This document shows, piece by piece, positions 8,783 through 18,515 of a stretch of DNA of 64,000 nucleotides. Location: the NCBI GenBank assembly GCA_017416505.1, contig JAFQCI010000025.1, positions 32,412-96,411 on the forward strand, given 5' to 3'. This DNA is from Lachnospiraceae bacterium (lineage in GTDB: Bacteria > Bacillota_A > Clostridia > Lachnospirales > Lachnospiraceae). Position 1 is the stretch's first letter. The number at the start of each line of letters is the position of its first letter. Position numbers and translations under genes: made by a program. A model generated the notes under the pieces. That model did no database searches and was not told the origin of the DNA. It saw nothing but the letters and a program-made list of their open reading frames with translations.

Positions 8783-9715
8783 ATGAAAATTGTATTTATG
8801 GGAACACCGGATTTTGCGGTAGAAACATTAAATGAAATAGTAAATGCTGGACATGAAGTTGCTTTAGTAGTAACTCAGCCGGATAAACCAAAGGGAAGAG
8901 GAAATAAGATGCAGTTTCCTCCAGTAAAAGAACGGGCATTGGAATTAGGACTTTCAGTAGAACAGCCTGTAAAGGTAAAAGAAGAAAGTTTTATTCAAAA
9001 ATTAGAAGAAATTGCTCCGGATATTATTGTGGTAGTAGCGTTTGGACAGCTATTAACAGAGCGTATTTTAAATCTTCCAAAGTATGGATGTGTTAATGTT
9101 CATGCTTCTTTATTACCACGTTTAAGAGGGGCAGCGCCAATTCAGTGGTCGGTAATTGATGGCGATAAAGAAAGCGGCGTTACGATTCAGTTTATGGAAA
9201 AAGGATTGGATACCGGTGATGTAATTGCAAAGACGACACTTACCTTAGATGAAAAGGAAACTGGAGGAAGTCTTTATGATAAATTGATGTATGCCGGTGC
9301 AAAATTACTTGTAGAAACACTTCCGAGAATAGAACAAGGTGCTGTGGTAAGAGAAAAACAGGACGATTCGAAAAGTACCTATGCAAAAAGGCTGGATAAA
9401 AAGCTGGGAAAACTGGATTTTACAACTCAAACCGCCGAAGAAATGGAAAGACTTATTCGAGGACTAAATCCTTGGCCAAGTGCATATATAAGTCTTGATG
9501 GAAAGACATTAAAAATCTGGTCAGCAGATGTAATAAAAGAAGAACTTCCGGGAGAAGTAGGAACTGTAGTAAAGGTAGAAAAGGATGGATTTTATATTAA
9601 GACAAAAGAGGGCTGTCTTAATGTGAAAGAACTTCAGTTAGAAGGCAAAAAGAGAATGGATACAAAATCATTTTTACTTGGATATGAGATAAAACCAGGT
9701 ACTCCATTAGGATAG
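8783..9715 (+). CDS. fmt: Methionyl-tRNA formyltransferase
   Basis: Adds a formyl group from 10-formyl-tetrahydrofolate to initiator Met-tRNA. It has 310 residues. The N-terminal Rossmann part begins MKIVFMGTPDFAVETL, and the catalytic region VNVHASLLPRLRGAAPIQW is intact with the family's Asn-His-Asp triad region (GDKESGVTIQFMEKGLDTG). The C-terminal OB-like domain with RGLNPWPSAY binds tRNA. Lies between def and rsmB, as in most Firmicutes; the zinc protease gene sometimes found after fmt is absent. Confidence 0.96.
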   Translation: MKIVFMGTPDFAVETLNEIVNAGHEVALVVTQPDKPKGRGNKMQFPPVKERALELGLSVEQPVKVKEESFIQKLEEIAPDIIVVVAFGQLLTERILNLPKYGCVNVHASLLPRLRGAAPIQWSVIDGDKESGVTIQFMEKGLDTGDVIAKTTLTLDEKETGGSLYDKLMYAGAKLLVETLPRIEQGAVVREKQDDSKSTYAKRLDKKLGKLDFTTQTAEEMERLIRGLNPWPSAYISLDGKTLKIWSADVIKEELPGEVGTVVKVEKDGFYIKTKEGCLNVKELQLEGKKRMDTKSFLLGYEIKPGTPLG

Positions 9716-9727
9716 AAAGGAACTGTC

Positions 9728-11077
9728 ATGACTCAGATAAATCCCAGAGAATTAGTGGTTGAAATTTTGCTGAAAATTGAAAAAGAGGATATGTTCGCCA
9801 ATGAAGTGATTGGGAATGTATTAAAAATGAATCAGTTTATTCCGAAGCAAACCAGAGCATTTATTAATAAAGTGGCAGAGGGTACCATTGAACATCAGAT
9901 ACAACTGGACTATATCATCAATCAGTTTTCAAAAACAAAGATAAATAAATGTAAACCTTTGATAAGGGTTCTTTTGAGAATGTCAGTATATCAGATGATG
10001 TTTTTAGACCGGGTTCCCCACAGTGCGATTTGTGATGAAGCGGTTAAAATTGCCAGAAAAAAGGGATTTCATAACCTGACTGGTTTTGTAAACGGGGTAT
10101 TAAGAAATATATCCAGAAATAAGGATAAGATTTCTTATCCAAAGGAAGAGGATGGAAAGGTTTTGGCATGGTCGATTTGCTATTCTATGCCGGAATGGAT
10201 TGTGGAGAAATTCATCACAGATTTTGGAGAGGAAAATGCGAAGAAAATCTTAGAGGCCTCCGTAAAAGAAAGAGATACCTGCATTCGGGTAAATACCAGC
10301 AAACTTTCAAAAGAAGAATGTATAAAAAAACTAGAAAAAGAAGAGGTTTTAGTGAAAACTGGTTTTTATGCAAAAGATGCTCTGCGAATCGAAGAGTATG
10401 ATTATTTATCCGGGCTTACTTCTTTTCAGGAAGGTGATTTTAATGTGCAGGATGAAAGTTCCCAGCTACTAGGGGAAATCGCAGACATAAAAAAAGACTT
10501 TTTGGTTATGGATGTTTGCAGTGCTCCAGGTGGAAAAACCTTACACGCTGCCAATGAACTAAAAGGAAGCGGACTGGTCATTGCAAGAGATTTAACAGAA
10601 AAGAAAACAGAACTGATTCTTGAAAACGTAGAAAGAATGGGATACCAAAATGTAAAGGTAGAAGTATTTGATGCTTTGCATTTTGATGAAAGTATGAAAG
10701 AAAAAGCAGATTTGGTTATTGCAGATTTACCATGTTCCGGACTTGGCATTCTGGGGAGAAAAAAAGACATTAAATATAGTATTACCAAAGAACAGCTTTT
10801 GGAACTTGCAGATATGCAAAGAAGAATGTTAGAAGTCATCAGTGGATATGTGAAAAAAGGCGGTACTCTTATTTTTAGTACTTGTACCATTAATCCAGAT
10901 GAAAATATGGGGAATTATCGATATATATCAGAACATCTTTCTTTTAAAGCAGTGGATATTTCAGGACAGTTACCAGAGTCTTTAAAGTGTGAAACTGCCA
11001 AAGAAGGATACATTCAACTGTTACAAGGAATTCATCATTGTGACGGATTCTTTATTTCAAAGTTTCAGAAGATATAA
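9728..11077 (+). CDS. rsmB: 16S rRNA (cytosine-967-C5) methyltransferase
   Basis: SAM-dependent methyltransferase of 449 residues. Residues about 1-140 form a NusB-like RNA-binding domain (HQIQLDYIINQF, LRMSVYQMMFLD). The catalytic domain has the SAM motif MDVCSAPGGKTLHAA near residue 262, the PC motif DLPCSGLGILGRKKDIKY and the TC motif STCTINPDENM, which provide the two active-site cysteines. It modifies small-subunit rRNA. Spaced 11 bases before rlmN, another rRNA methylase. Confidence 0.95.
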   Translation: MTQINPRELVVEILLKIEKEDMFANEVIGNVLKMNQFIPKQTRAFINKVAEGTIEHQIQLDYIINQFSKTKINKCKPLIRVLLRMSVYQMMFLDRVPHSAICDEAVKIARKKGFHNLTGFVNGVLRNISRNKDKISYPKEEDGKVLAWSICYSMPEWIVEKFITDFGEENAKKILEASVKERDTCIRVNTSKLSKEECIKKLEKEEVLVKTGFYAKDALRIEEYDYLSGLTSFQEGDFNVQDESSQLLGEIADIKKDFLVMDVCSAPGGKTLHAANELKGSGLVIARDLTEKKTELILENVERMGYQNVKVEVFDALHFDESMKEKADLVIADLPCSGLGILGRKKDIKYSITKEQLLELADMQRRMLEVISGYVKKGGTLIFSTCTINPDENMGNYRYISEHLSFKAVDISGQLPESLKCETAKEGYIQLLQGIHHCDGFFISKFQKI

Positions 11078-11088
11078 GGGGCGAAAAC

Positions 11089-12129
11089 GTGGATAAGATA
11101 GATATTAAATCAATGAATTTAGAAGAATTAGAAGAATTTTTAGTATCCATAGGAGAAAAGGCGTTTCGGGGAAAACAGATATTTCAATGGATACATCAAA
11201 AATATGTCCGTGGATTTGATGAAATGACGAATATTTCGAAAGATTTACGACAAAAGCTGGAAAGTGAAACCAGACTTTATGGTGTGAAAGAGGTTGAAAA
11301 ATGGGTTTCTGCGATAGATGGAACCACAAAATACTTATTTGAACTGCAAGATGGACATATTATTGAAAGTGTATTAATGAAATATAAACATGGAAATTCT
11401 GTATGTATTTCTTCCCAGGTAGGGTGTAGAATGGGGTGTCGTTTCTGTGCTTCTACCTTAGATGGACTTACCAGAAATTTGATGCCATCAGAAATGTTAG
11501 ACCAGATTTATGCCATTGAAAGAAGTACTGGGGAGCGGGTTTCAAATGTTGTGATTATGGGAACGGGAGAGCCGTTTGATAATTTTGATAATGTAATGAA
11601 ATTTATTGAATTAATGACTCATAAAGAAGGAAAAAATATAAGTCAAAGAGGTATTACAGTTTCTACCTGTGGATTGGTACCAAGAATCAAGGAGTTTGCG
11701 GAATTAGAAACAGCGGTGAATTTAGCAATTTCCTTACACGCTCCGAATGATGAAATGAGAAAAGAATTAATGCCAATTGCCAATCGTTATTCTATAGCAC
11801 AGATTATGGAAGCTTGTAAATTTTATATTAAGAAGACAAATCGGCGGGTTACGTTTGAATATAGTCTTGTAGCCAATGTAAATGATAAAAAAGAACATGC
11901 CCAGATGCTTTCAGAATTATTAAATGGGGTTTTGTGTCATGTTAATTTAATACCTGTGAATCCTATTGAAGAACGTGATTATCAGCAATCTACGTTGAAA
12001 TCAATACAAAATTTCAAAAATCTGCTTGAAAAAAATAGAATAAATGTTACTATAAGAAGGGAAATGGGCAGAGATATTCAGGCTGCCTGTGGACAGTTAA
12101 GGAAAAAATATAAAGCAAACCACAGTTAG
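11089..12129 (+). CDS. rlmN: Dual-specificity 23S rRNA/tRNA adenine-C2 methyltransferase
   Basis: Radical SAM enzyme of 346 residues that methylates C2 of A2503 in 23S rRNA and A37 in some tRNAs. The iron-sulfur motif CRMGCRFCAST is near residue 115, and the second conserved cysteine is near the C-terminus in RDIQAACGQLRKKY. The N-terminal helical domain EKAFRGKQIFQWIHQKYVR is typical. GTG start with GGGG 6-9 bases upstream. Length and motifs separate it from the related Cfr. Confidence 0.95.
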   Translation: MDKIDIKSMNLEELEEFLVSIGEKAFRGKQIFQWIHQKYVRGFDEMTNISKDLRQKLESETRLYGVKEVEKWVSAIDGTTKYLFELQDGHIIESVLMKYKHGNSVCISSQVGCRMGCRFCASTLDGLTRNLMPSEMLDQIYAIERSTGERVSNVVIMGTGEPFDNFDNVMKFIELMTHKEGKNISQRGITVSTCGLVPRIKEFAELETAVNLAISLHAPNDEMRKELMPIANRYSIAQIMEACKFYIKKTNRRVTFEYSLVANVNDKKEHAQMLSELLNGVLCHVNLIPVNPIEERDYQQSTLKSIQNFKNLLEKNRINVTIRREMGRDIQAACGQLRKKYKANHS

Positions 12130-12139
12130 GAGGAAAGAT

Positions 12140-12868
12140 ATGAAGTCGTTTGGGAAGACAGACATTGGACGTAAGCGCAGTGTCAATCAAGATTATGTCT
12201 ACTTTTCGGATACTCCAATAGGAAGACTTCCTAATTTATATGTAGTTGCAGATGGCATGGGCGGTCATAAGGCAGGCGATTACGCATCACAGTTTGCTGT
12301 TTTAGGATTTCAGGAATATGTGAAGGCATTCAATAATTCAAATCCGATTACCTTAATCAGGGAAGCCATTCGTTTGGTGAATGAGGGTATTATGGAGCAG
12401 GCGCAGGAAAAAGTGGAATTGCGTGGCATGGGTACTACCTTTGTATGTGCAGTTATTATGGATTCGACTATGTATGTAGCCAATATAGGAGATTCGAGGT
12501 TATATGTGTTACAAGAAGGGACAATGAAACAAATTACATTGGACCACTCTTTAGTAGAAGAGTTAATACGAACTGGAAAGTTAGAGAGAAATAAGGTTAG
12601 AAACCACCCAGAGAGAAATATTATTACCAAGGCATTAGGTGTGGAAGCTGAGGTGGAACCGGACTTTTTTGAGGTTAGTTTAGAGCCGGGGGCGAAAATT
12701 TTATTATGTTCGGACGGACTGACCAATATGGTGGAAAACGAAGAAATATATGAAATTATGCAGGAATATGAGAATGATATCGAAACAGCAGTAGATGTTT
12801 TGATTGAAAGGGCAAATTATTATGGCGGTACAGATAATATTGCTGCAGTAATCGTTGACTGTAGATAG
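12140..12868 (+). CDS. prpC: PP2C-family Ser/Thr protein phosphatase PrpC
   Basis: Metal-dependent phosphatase of 242 residues that reverses PrkC phosphorylation. Metal-binding and catalytic motifs are present in order: DIGRKRSVNQD, YVVADGMGGHKAGDYAS, NIGDSRLYVL, LLCSDGLTNM and GGTDNIAAVIV. It is a soluble single-domain protein. It sits 34 bases upstream of its partner kinase gene, the conserved Firmicutes arrangement. Confidence 0.95.
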   Translation: MKSFGKTDIGRKRSVNQDYVYFSDTPIGRLPNLYVVADGMGGHKAGDYASQFAVLGFQEYVKAFNNSNPITLIREAIRLVNEGIMEQAQEKVELRGMGTTFVCAVIMDSTMYVANIGDSRLYVLQEGTMKQITLDHSLVEELIRTGKLERNKVRNHPERNIITKALGVEAEVEPDFFEVSLEPGAKILLCSDGLTNMVENEEIYEIMQEYENDIETAVDVLIERANYYGGTDNIAAVIVDCR

Positions 12869-12902
12869 AATAATCCACAAAGGGATAGATGGGAGCAATC
12901 AT

Positions 12903-15089
12903 ATGTTAAAACCAGGAATGATGATAGGTGACCGTTATGAGGTCATTGAGGTAGTAGGCGCCGGCGGTATGTCGGTAGTTTACAAGGCAAAATGTCATAA
13001 ATTAAATCGTTATGTTGCGATAAAAGTGTTAAAACCGGAATTTGGAGATGATACGAACTTTATTTCTAAATTTAGAATTGAGGCACAGTCCGCAGCAGGT
13101 CTTTCTCATCCGAATATCGTAAATGTATATGATGTAGGGGAAGACGAAGGAATTTATTATATAGTAATGGAACTGGTAGAGGGCATTACATTAAAAGAGT
13201 ACATCCAGGAAAAGGGAAGAATTGAATTAAATCAGGCAATCGACTTTTCTTTACAGATAGCCTCTGCCATTGACACCGCTCATGAAAGCCATATTGTTCA
13301 TAGAGATATCAAACCTCAGAATATTATTGTATCCAAGAATGGAAATTTAAAGGTTACAGATTTTGGTATTGCTAAGGCAGCTACTTCTAACACCATAGCA
13401 TCTACTGCCATGGGAAGCGTACATTATATTTCACCGGAACAGGCGAGAGGTGGATATAGTGATGAAAAGAGTGATATTTATTCTTTAGGTATCACAATGT
13501 ATGAAATGGTAACAGGAAGAGTTCCATTTGAAGGGGAAAATAATGTTACGGTAGCATTGATGCATATTCAAGGGGAAATGATTCCACCAAGAGCATATTA
13601 TCCGGACGATATTTCAGCGGGATTTGAGAAAATTATCTTAAAAGCAACACAGAAAAAGCCGGAAAGAAGATATCTGACTGCAAAAGCCATGATTGGGGAT
13701 TTAAAGAAGATTCAGGTAGACCCTGCATATGAGAATGTTGGGAAATTAAACCAGGGTGCTGCAGCTTTGGACGGTTCTACGAAAATGATGACTCAGGATG
13801 AAGTAGGAAAGATTAAGAGCCAAATTCAACGTACCGAACCACAACCAAGAGTTTCTGTATTCCCGATTGAAACAAAAGAAGAGAAAGTGGAAGCAGGAAG
13901 TCACACAGAAAAAATAAATGAGACCAGAGTTCAGCCTTCTGTAACCCAAAATCAGAAGGGTTATTCTTCCACTCCAAAGGAAATTGAGGAGGAAGAAGAG
14001 GATGAGGTAGACCCAAAACTAATGAAATTAACAGTAGTTTTTGGTGTTGTAGTAGGAGTTCTTGCCATTATCCTTGTAGTATTGCTAATTGGAAGTAGTG
14101 GAATTTTTAGTGGAAAGAAGAAGACAACTGCCACTACCACAACGGAATCAACCAAGAAGGTTAGTGTGCCTAAATTTGAAGGTTTGACTGTGGAAGAAGC
14201 CCAGGATTTAGCAGAAGAAAAAGATATCAAGATTACCATTACCTATGTTGAGTCTGATACAGAAGAGGGAGATATTATCTTATCTCAAAGTGTAAAAATG
14301 GGAGAAGAAATTGATGCAGATGAGGAAGTGGAATTAACTGCAAGTGCCACTAAGAAATTAGTGAAAGTCAGCAGTGTGATTGGTTTAACAGAATCTCAAG
14401 CGAAAGCAAAATTAGAGGATGAAGGTTTTGAAGTAAAACGTGAATACTTAAATGATGATGAAGCTGAGATTGATACCGTATTTAAACAGTCACCGGAAGA
14501 AGGAACAGAGGTTCAGGAAGGTGAGACCATAACCATTTATGTATGTATTGGAAAAGACATTGAAGAAGTGGAAGTAAAGAGTCTTAAAGGTATGACAGTT
14601 TCTGAGGCTACGGAAAAGTTAAAAGCAGATGGTTTGGAAATTGGTGAAATTACAGAAGAATTCAGTGATGTAGAAGCTGGAAAGATTATTTCACAAAGCT
14701 ATACCCAGGGACAAAAGGTTCCGGAAGGTACTAAGATTGATGTTTGTGTAAGTAAGGGACCAGAAGAAAAAATCATAACTTACAATGTATCTTTCAGTGG
14801 AAATTTAAAACTGGTAGAAAGTGAATTAGCAGAAACCGTGACTGCGGTAAATGTAAATATTATTTATCGTCAAACCAGTGGGAATACGACCGTAGACCAT
14901 AAGATTTATTCTAAAACAAATGTTAGTGCACAAGGATTTTCTGTGGATATGTCAACCGTTGAAAGTCTGACAGGTTTGCAGGATGCTGGAGGAGAATTGA
15001 TTATTATGATTACGGATGTAGATTCCGGTGATGCAGTTGCTTTCGATAAGAGTGGAATTGTAAAAAATACAGAAACGGTGCAACAATAA
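12903..15089 (+). CDS. prkC: PASTA-domain Ser/Thr protein kinase PrkC
   Basis: Membrane kinase of 728 residues that senses muropeptide or lipid II and phosphorylates cell-wall and translation proteins. Kinase domain about 10-275 with glycine loop GAGGMSVVYKA, AIKVLKPE lysine, catalytic loop HRDIKPQNI, DFGIAKA and SPEQARG. A low-complexity linker (about 290-372) leads to one membrane helix (about 375-398). Three PASTA repeats follow (about 418-487, 488-556, 557-625). The last roughly 100 residues form a Ser/Thr-rich non-PASTA domain of unknown role. ATG 12903 was chosen with GGGAG at 12891-12895; an in-frame TTG at 12855 overlaps prpC. It overlaps rsgA by one base. Confidence 0.95.
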   Translation: MLKPGMMIGDRYEVIEVVGAGGMSVVYKAKCHKLNRYVAIKVLKPEFGDDTNFISKFRIEAQSAAGLSHPNIVNVYDVGEDEGIYYIVMELVEGITLKEYIQEKGRIELNQAIDFSLQIASAIDTAHESHIVHRDIKPQNIIVSKNGNLKVTDFGIAKAATSNTIASTAMGSVHYISPEQARGGYSDEKSDIYSLGITMYEMVTGRVPFEGENNVTVALMHIQGEMIPPRAYYPDDISAGFEKIILKATQKKPERRYLTAKAMIGDLKKIQVDPAYENVGKLNQGAAALDGSTKMMTQDEVGKIKSQIQRTEPQPRVSVFPIETKEEKVEAGSHTEKINETRVQPSVTQNQKGYSSTPKEIEEEEEDEVDPKLMKLTVVFGVVVGVLAIILVVLLIGSSGIFSGKKKTTATTTTESTKKVSVPKFEGLTVEEAQDLAEEKDIKITITYVESDTEEGDIILSQSVKMGEEIDADEEVELTASATKKLVKVSSVIGLTESQAKAKLEDEGFEVKREYLNDDEAEIDTVFKQSPEEGTEVQEGETITIYVCIGKDIEEVEVKSLKGMTVSEATEKLKADGLEIGEITEEFSDVEAGKIISQSYTQGQKVPEGTKIDVCVSKGPEEKIITYNVSFSGNLKLVESELAETVTAVNVNIIYRQTSGNTTVDHKIYSKTNVSAQGFSVDMSTVESLTGLQDAGGELIIMITDVDSGDAVAFDKSGIVKNTETVQQ

Positions 15090-15967
15090 TGACAGGAAAA
15101 ATCATAAAAGGAATTGCAGGATTTTATTATGTTCATATTCCGGAACAGGGAATTTATGAATGTAAGGCGAAGGGCGTTTTTCGAAATAAAAAGATAAAGC
15201 CTTTGGTTGGAGATAATGTTGAAATCGAAGTATTAGATGAAGAAAAAAAGATTGGTAACATGATAGATATTAAAGAGAGGACGAACCAGTTGGTTCGTCC
15301 GGCAGTTGCCAATATTGACCAGGCATTGATTATATTTGCCACCTTACATCCCAATCCTAATTTTAATCTGTTGGATAGATTTTTATTGATTATGTCGAAG
15401 CAACAGGTTAAAACTATGATATGCTTTAACAAGATGGACATGGTAGATGAAAAAGAGATTTGTGAATTAAAACAGCATTACGAAGCTTGTGACAATGAAG
15501 TGATTTTTACCAGTACTTATACCAAAGAGGGTATTGAAGTTTTAAAGGAAAAGTTAAAGGGAAAGACAACTGCTCTGGCAGGGCCTTCTGGTGTGGGAAA
15601 ATCCTCTATATTAAATGCACTGGCTTCAGATATGGTGATGCAGACCGGTGAAATTAGCGAAAAAATCAAACGAGGAAAGCATACTACAAGACATTCGGAA
15701 TTGATTCACATTGAAGGAAATACTTACATTATGGATACGCCGGGATTTAGTTCTTTATATATTGATGAATTTGAAAAAGATGAGTTAAAAGATTATTTTA
15801 CGGAGTTTCTTGAGTATTCGAAGTACTGTAAGTTTTCGGGATGTGTTCATATCAGTGAGCCGGATTGTAAAGTAAAAGAGGCATTATCAGAGGGTAAAAT
15901 TAGTATAATCCGTTATGATAATTATTTGGAAATGTATCAGGAATTAAAAGAAAAAAGGAGATGGTAG
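15089..15967 (+). CDS. rsgA: Ribosome small-subunit-dependent GTPase RsgA
   Basis: Circularly permuted GTPase of 292 residues that matures the 30S subunit. Order: OB-fold (about 1-70), G4 motif FNKMDMVDE, P-loop GPSGVGKSSILNAL, the switch region KRGKHTTRHSE, G3 DTPGF and the zinc-binding tail with CKFSGCVHISEPDC. The start codon overlaps the prkC stop (TAATG), indicating translational coupling. In Bacillus, RsgA is a PrkC substrate, so the linkage makes sense. Confidence 0.95.
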   Translation: MTGKIIKGIAGFYYVHIPEQGIYECKAKGVFRNKKIKPLVGDNVEIEVLDEEKKIGNMIDIKERTNQLVRPAVANIDQALIIFATLHPNPNFNLLDRFLLIMSKQQVKTMICFNKMDMVDEKEICELKQHYEACDNEVIFTSTYTKEGIEVLKEKLKGKTTALAGPSGVGKSSILNALASDMVMQTGEISEKIKRGKHTTRHSELIHIEGNTYIMDTPGFSSLYIDEFEKDELKDYFTEFLEYSKYCKFSGCVHISEPDCKVKEALSEGKISIIRYDNYLEMYQELKEKRRW

Positions 15968-15968
15968 C

Positions 15969-16655
15969 ATGAGCAGAGAATTGATTTTATCACCGTCTAT
16001 GTTGTCCGCAGATTTTGCATGTCTAGGACAAGAATTAGATAAGATTGTAAAAGGCGGGGCAAAGTATATTCATATCGATGTGATGGATGGAGCCTTTGTT
16101 CCTAACATTTCTTTTGGAATGCCGGTTATGAAGTCTTTAAAGAAATGGAAAGAATCAAATCAGGCAGATTTAATTTTTGATGTGCATCTTATGATAGAAG
16201 AACCTGCACGATTCTTAAATGATTTTAAGGAAGCAGGGGCAGATATTATTACAGTTCATGCTGAGAGTACCAAACATTTAAACCGAACCATAGCAGCTAT
16301 AAAAGAAGCAGGGATGAAAGCAGGAGTTGCCTTAAATCCGGCTACTCCTTTGTCTGTACTTGATTATGTTATGGATGACATTGATATGATTTTGATTATG
16401 AGTGTAAATCCGGGTTTTGGAGGTCAGAGTTTTATCCCTCAAACCATGCAGAAGCTAAAAGATACCAAAGCCATGATTGGTGACAGGGAGATTGATATTC
16501 AGGTGGATGGTGGTGTAAACCTTAAAAATGCAAAGGATATCATTTTGGCAGGAGCCAATGTTTTAGTTGCAGGTTCTGCTGTTTTTGGAAAGAATACTTT
16601 GGAGCAATGCAAAGCATTTCAGGATTTATTTGAGGATGTAAAACAATGCATATAG
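15969..16655 (+). CDS. rpe: Ribulose-phosphate 3-epimerase
   Basis: TIM-barrel enzyme of 228 residues interconverting ribulose-5-phosphate and xylulose-5-phosphate in the pentose phosphate pathway. Motifs LSPSMLSADFACLG, HIDVMDGAFVPNISFG with the metal-binding His and Asp, VHLMIEEP, MSVNPGFGGQSFI and VDGGVNLKN are all intact. The ATG follows rsgA by one base after the stop (GGAGATGGTAGC-ATG), and it overlaps thiN by ten bases, so rsgA-rpe-thiN is a tightly packed unit. Confidence 0.96.
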   Translation: MSRELILSPSMLSADFACLGQELDKIVKGGAKYIHIDVMDGAFVPNISFGMPVMKSLKKWKESNQADLIFDVHLMIEEPARFLNDFKEAGADIITVHAESTKHLNRTIAAIKEAGMKAGVALNPATPLSVLDYVMDDIDMILIMSVNPGFGGQSFIPQTMQKLKDTKAMIGDREIDIQVDGGVNLKNAKDIILAGANVLVAGSAVFGKNTLEQCKAFQDLFEDVKQCI

Positions 16656-17317
16656 CACTGGTTTTAAATGGAACGATCGAGGAAGGCTTTCTGTTAGAAT
16701 TTCAAGAACGAGAATCCGTCGATTACTGGATAGCAGTGGACGGAGGAATCAGATATTTTACTAAAAATCTTTCGCCGGATTTGTTTATGGGTGATATGGA
16801 TTCTTGTGGTGTTATAAGAAAAGATATTTTGACAGGGCAGGAGGAAGTCTGGAAAGAAAGCTTCCACTTATCCGAAGATAAGATAATAAAATTTCCTTGT
16901 GAAAAGGACGAAACCGATTCGGAACTTGCTGTAAAGAAAGCTATCTCTTTAGGAGCGGATAAAATTACGATTCTAGGATGGAATGGCAGCAGGATGGACC
17001 ATGTATATGGTAATATTACCTTGCTTTATTATGGATTGAAACATCAGATACCCATAGTGTTAGAAGATAAAAATAACCGAGTATTTATGGTGAAAGAAGA
17101 GGTTTTAATTTTTAAAGACAGATTCCCGTACCTTTCTTTGTTTTCCTGTAGCGAGGAAGTGAAAGGGTTAACATTAAGAGGAGTTAAGTATGAAGTTACG
17201 AATTTTACTTTAAAAAAGGAAATGGTACGAGGTGTTAGTAATGAGATTACAGAAGAAAAGGCTTGTATTTCCTTTGAAAATGGACAACTGTTGGTGATAC
17301 AAAGCAAAGAAGAATAG
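16646..17317 (+). CDS. thiN: Thiamine diphosphokinase
   Basis: Transfers pyrophosphate from ATP to thiamine, giving the cofactor thiamine diphosphate. It has 223 residues. Family motifs: WIAVDGGIRYF, LFMGDMDSC, FPCEKDETDSELAVKKA and LGWNGSRMDHVYGNI. The C-terminal beta domain (LTLRGVKYEVTNFTL, RGVSNEI) is complete. It overlaps the end of rpe by ten bases, a common rpe-thiN arrangement in Firmicutes. Confidence 0.94.
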   Translation: MHIALVLNGTIEEGFLLEFQERESVDYWIAVDGGIRYFTKNLSPDLFMGDMDSCGVIRKDILTGQEEVWKESFHLSEDKIIKFPCEKDETDSELAVKKAISLGADKITILGWNGSRMDHVYGNITLLYYGLKHQIPIVLEDKNNRVFMVKEEVLIFKDRFPYLSLFSCSEEVKGLTLRGVKYEVTNFTLKKEMVRGVSNEITEEKACISFENGQLLVIQSKEE

Positions 17318-17341
17318 AAAACAAAGGAGATGTAAAAGAAT

Positions 17342-18439
17342 ATGAAATTAGGAATTGTAGGATTACCAAATGTAGGAAAGAGTACGTTATTTAATTCATT
17401 AACAAAGGCAGGAGCGGAGTCAGCTAATTATCCTTTCTGTACCATTGACCCTAATGTAGGTGTAGTTATGGTACCAGATGAAAGATTGAATAAGTTGACA
17501 GAAATGTATCATTCTCAAAAGACAGTCCCTGCTGTTATTGAATTTGTGGATATTGCAGGTTTGGTAAAGGGAGCATCCAAAGGTGAAGGTCTTGGAAACC
17601 AGTTCCTTTCCAATATCAGAGAAGTAGATGCTATTGTACACGTGGTACGTTGTTTTGAAGATTCCAATATCATTCATGTAGATGGTAGTGTAAATCCATT
17701 AAGAGATATTGAAACTATTAACTTTGAATTGATTTTCTCTGATATCGAAGTGTTAGACCGTAGAATTGCCAAGGCAGTAAAGGGTGCTAAGAATGACAAG
17801 ACTCTTGCAAAAGAAGTAGAATTATTAAATAAAATCAAAGCCCATTTGGAAAACGGAAAGTTAGCTAAAACTTTCACCACAGAGGATGAGGACGAATTAG
17901 AGTGGTTAAAATCCTATAATTTATTAACCTATAAGCCTGTTATTTTTGCTGCTAATGTAGTGGAAGATGATTTGGCAGATGACGGAAAGAGCAATGATTA
18001 TGTAGAGCAGGTAAGAAATTACGCTAAGGAATTTGACTGTGAAGTATTTGTTGTCTGTGCCCAGATTGAACAAGAAATTTCTGAATTAGATGAGGAAGAA
18101 AAGAAGATGTTTCTGGAAGAATTGGGACTTGCAGAATCTGGATTAGAAAAATTAATCAAGGCAAGTTATTCCCTGCTTGGTCTTATCAGTTATCTTACTG
18201 CTGGTGAAACAGAAACAAAAGCATGGACGATTACGAAAGGAACTAAGGCACCAGGAGCGGCAGGAAAGATTCACTCTGATTTTGAAAGAGGATTTATTCG
18301 TGCAGAAGTAGTAAGCTATGAACATTTGATTGAAAATGGAAGTATGGCGGCTGCAAAAGAAAAAGGTCTGGTTCGTTCTGAAGGAAAAGAATATGTGGTT
18401 CAGGACGGAGATGTTATCTTATTTAAGTTTAATGTATAA
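17342..18439 (+). CDS. ychF: Redox-regulated ATPase YchF (Obg family)
   Basis: Ribosome-associated P-loop NTPase of 365 residues that prefers ATP. P-loop [14 protein letters not shown] near residue 7, switch-region [20 protein letters not shown], a coiled-coil insert in the middle and a C-terminal TGS domain ([21 protein letters not shown]). A 24-base gap with AAAGGAG separates it from thiN. YchF participates in stress and translation control; the specific role here is not visible. Confidence 0.96.
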   Translation: MKLGIVGLPNVGKSTLFNSLTKAGAESANYPFCTIDPNVGVVMVPDERLNKLTEMYHSQKTVPAVIEFVDIAGLVKGASKGEGLGNQFLSNIREVDAIVHVVRCFEDSNIIHVDGSVNPLRDIETINFELIFSDIEVLDRRIAKAVKGAKNDKTLAKEVELLNKIKAHLENGKLAKTFTTEDEDELEWLKSYNLLTYKPVIFAANVVEDDLADDGKSNDYVEQVRNYAKEFDCEVFVVCAQIEQEISELDEEEKKMFLEELGLAESGLEKLIKASYSLLGLISYLTAGETETKAWTITKGTKAPGAAGKIHSDFERGFIRAEVVSYEHLIENGSMAAAKEKGLVRSEGKEYVVQDGDVILFKFNV

Positions 18440-18515
18440 GGATTGAACGAAAACAACTTTTCGTTTGATTTATGCAAGGCATTTGGCATTGCATTGAGAA
18501 AGGATGTTAGTCATT

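Noticed and set aside
18446..18465. Terminator between ychF and lgt (AACGAAAA/TTTTCGTT)
   Set aside because: Perfect eight-bp stem but no T run after it; recorded only under lgt.
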